Positions 7,641-10,848 of a stretch of DNA of 10,848 nt are shown here, in pieces. Below the pieces are notes generated by a model. The model saw only the letters and a list, made by a program, of their open reading frames with translations. It was not told the origin of the DNA and made no database searches. A program made the translations under genes and the position numbers. Source of the DNA: Aliitabrizicola sp031425325. Its GTDB lineage: Bacteria; Pseudomonadota; Alphaproteobacteria; Rhodobacterales; Rhodobacteraceae. The stretch's first letter is position 1. Each line of letters begins with the position of its first letter. The stretch lies in contig JANPJD010000072.1 of the NCBI GenBank assembly GCA_031425325.1, forward strand, positions 1 through 10,848, in the 5' to 3' direction.

Positions 7641-7717
7641 GCGGGTCTTTTTCTCTTTGGCAGGCGGCACGGGTCCGGTTGCCTGCGGTGCGGCCGGGAA
7701 ACATCCGGCTTGGGCAC
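7641..7717 (-). other. Upstream region of the transporter gene
   Basis: Between the rpoC terminator and the transporter start I see no convincing promoter. An inverted repeat GCAGGC (7686-7681) / GCCTGC (7665-7660) with a 15-base loop is present. If the terminator works, a promoter must lie here or be non-consensus; otherwise the gene depends on readthrough. Confidence 0.3.
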
Positions 7718-7748
7718 AAAAAATCCCTGCCCCCTTTCGGGGACAGGG
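7718..7748 (-). terminator. Intrinsic terminator after rpoC
   Basis: On the minus strand a 10-bp stem, CCCTGTCCCC with GGGGGCAGGG (one G-U pair), is capped by the stable tetraloop GAAA and followed by ATTTTTT (7724-7718). It starts 25 bases after the rpoC stop. This is a textbook Rho-independent terminator and separates the rpoBC operon from the downstream genes. Confidence 0.92.
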
Positions 7749-7773
7749 CAATGATCAGTCACGGGCGGCAGGC

Positions 7774-10848
<3,075 letters not shown>

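Noticed and set aside
7641..7751. Longer N-terminus of the EamA transporter (start near 7751)
   Set aside because: The extra 37 residues are encoded by the rpoC terminator and its downstream spacer and are not membrane-protein-like; the start at 7640 gives the normal family N-terminus.

Overview
The window is a stretch of an alphaproteobacterial chromosome, most likely Rhodobacterales (Rhodobacteraceae). This is inferred from the high GC content, the TTGACA/TATA-type promoter with a C-rich discriminator, the style of the RpoC, S12, S7, EF-G and EF-Tu sequences, and the small envelope genes between them. The genus cannot be named from the sequence alone. Every gene reads on the minus strand, so transcription runs from high to low coordinates. 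The window opens inside rpoC (right edge) and leaves inside tuf (left edge).

In transcription order: (1) 10848-7774, the last ~1024 codons of rpoC, ending in a textbook intrinsic terminator (7748-7718). (2) 7640-6753, a ten-helix EamA/DMT transporter of unknown substrate. (3) 6664-3505, a compact run of four envelope genes: an ArnC/DPM1-like GT2 glycosyltransferase, a ~100-residue LABN-domain membrane protein, an ArnT-like membrane glycosyltransferase and a PAP2 phosphatase. They are joined by a 1-nt overlap, a 23-nt overlap and a 4-nt gap. (4) 3485-3457, a strong sigma70-type promoter only 19 nt past the PAP2 stop, followed by a ~230-nt leader. (5) 3215-1, the str operon rpsL-rpsG-fusA-tuf.

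The ribosomal and RNA polymerase genes are ordinary and intact where visible. The accessory interest lies in the block wedged between rpoC and rpsL, genes that are neighbours in many bacteria. Together the GT2, LABN, ArnT-like and PAP2 products look like a lipid A/LPS remodelling set: make a polyprenyl-phosphate sugar, handle it in the membrane, transfer the sugar on the periplasmic side, and remove a phosphate. This is inference from family membership and gene coupling; acceptor and sugar cannot be read from the DNA. The PAP2 protein has Glu where the family normally has the motif-2 His.

Two non-coding stretches have more structure than a plain spacer. The fusA-tuf spacer can fold into a closed three-way junction that leaves the perfect tuf Shine-Dalgarno free. 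The 3' part of the rpsL leader can form two mutually exclusive helices just upstream of the rpsL ribosome binding site. No tRNA, rRNA, CRISPR array, insertion sequence, phage gene or defence gene is seen, and I found no clearly novel multi-gene system beyond the envelope cassette.
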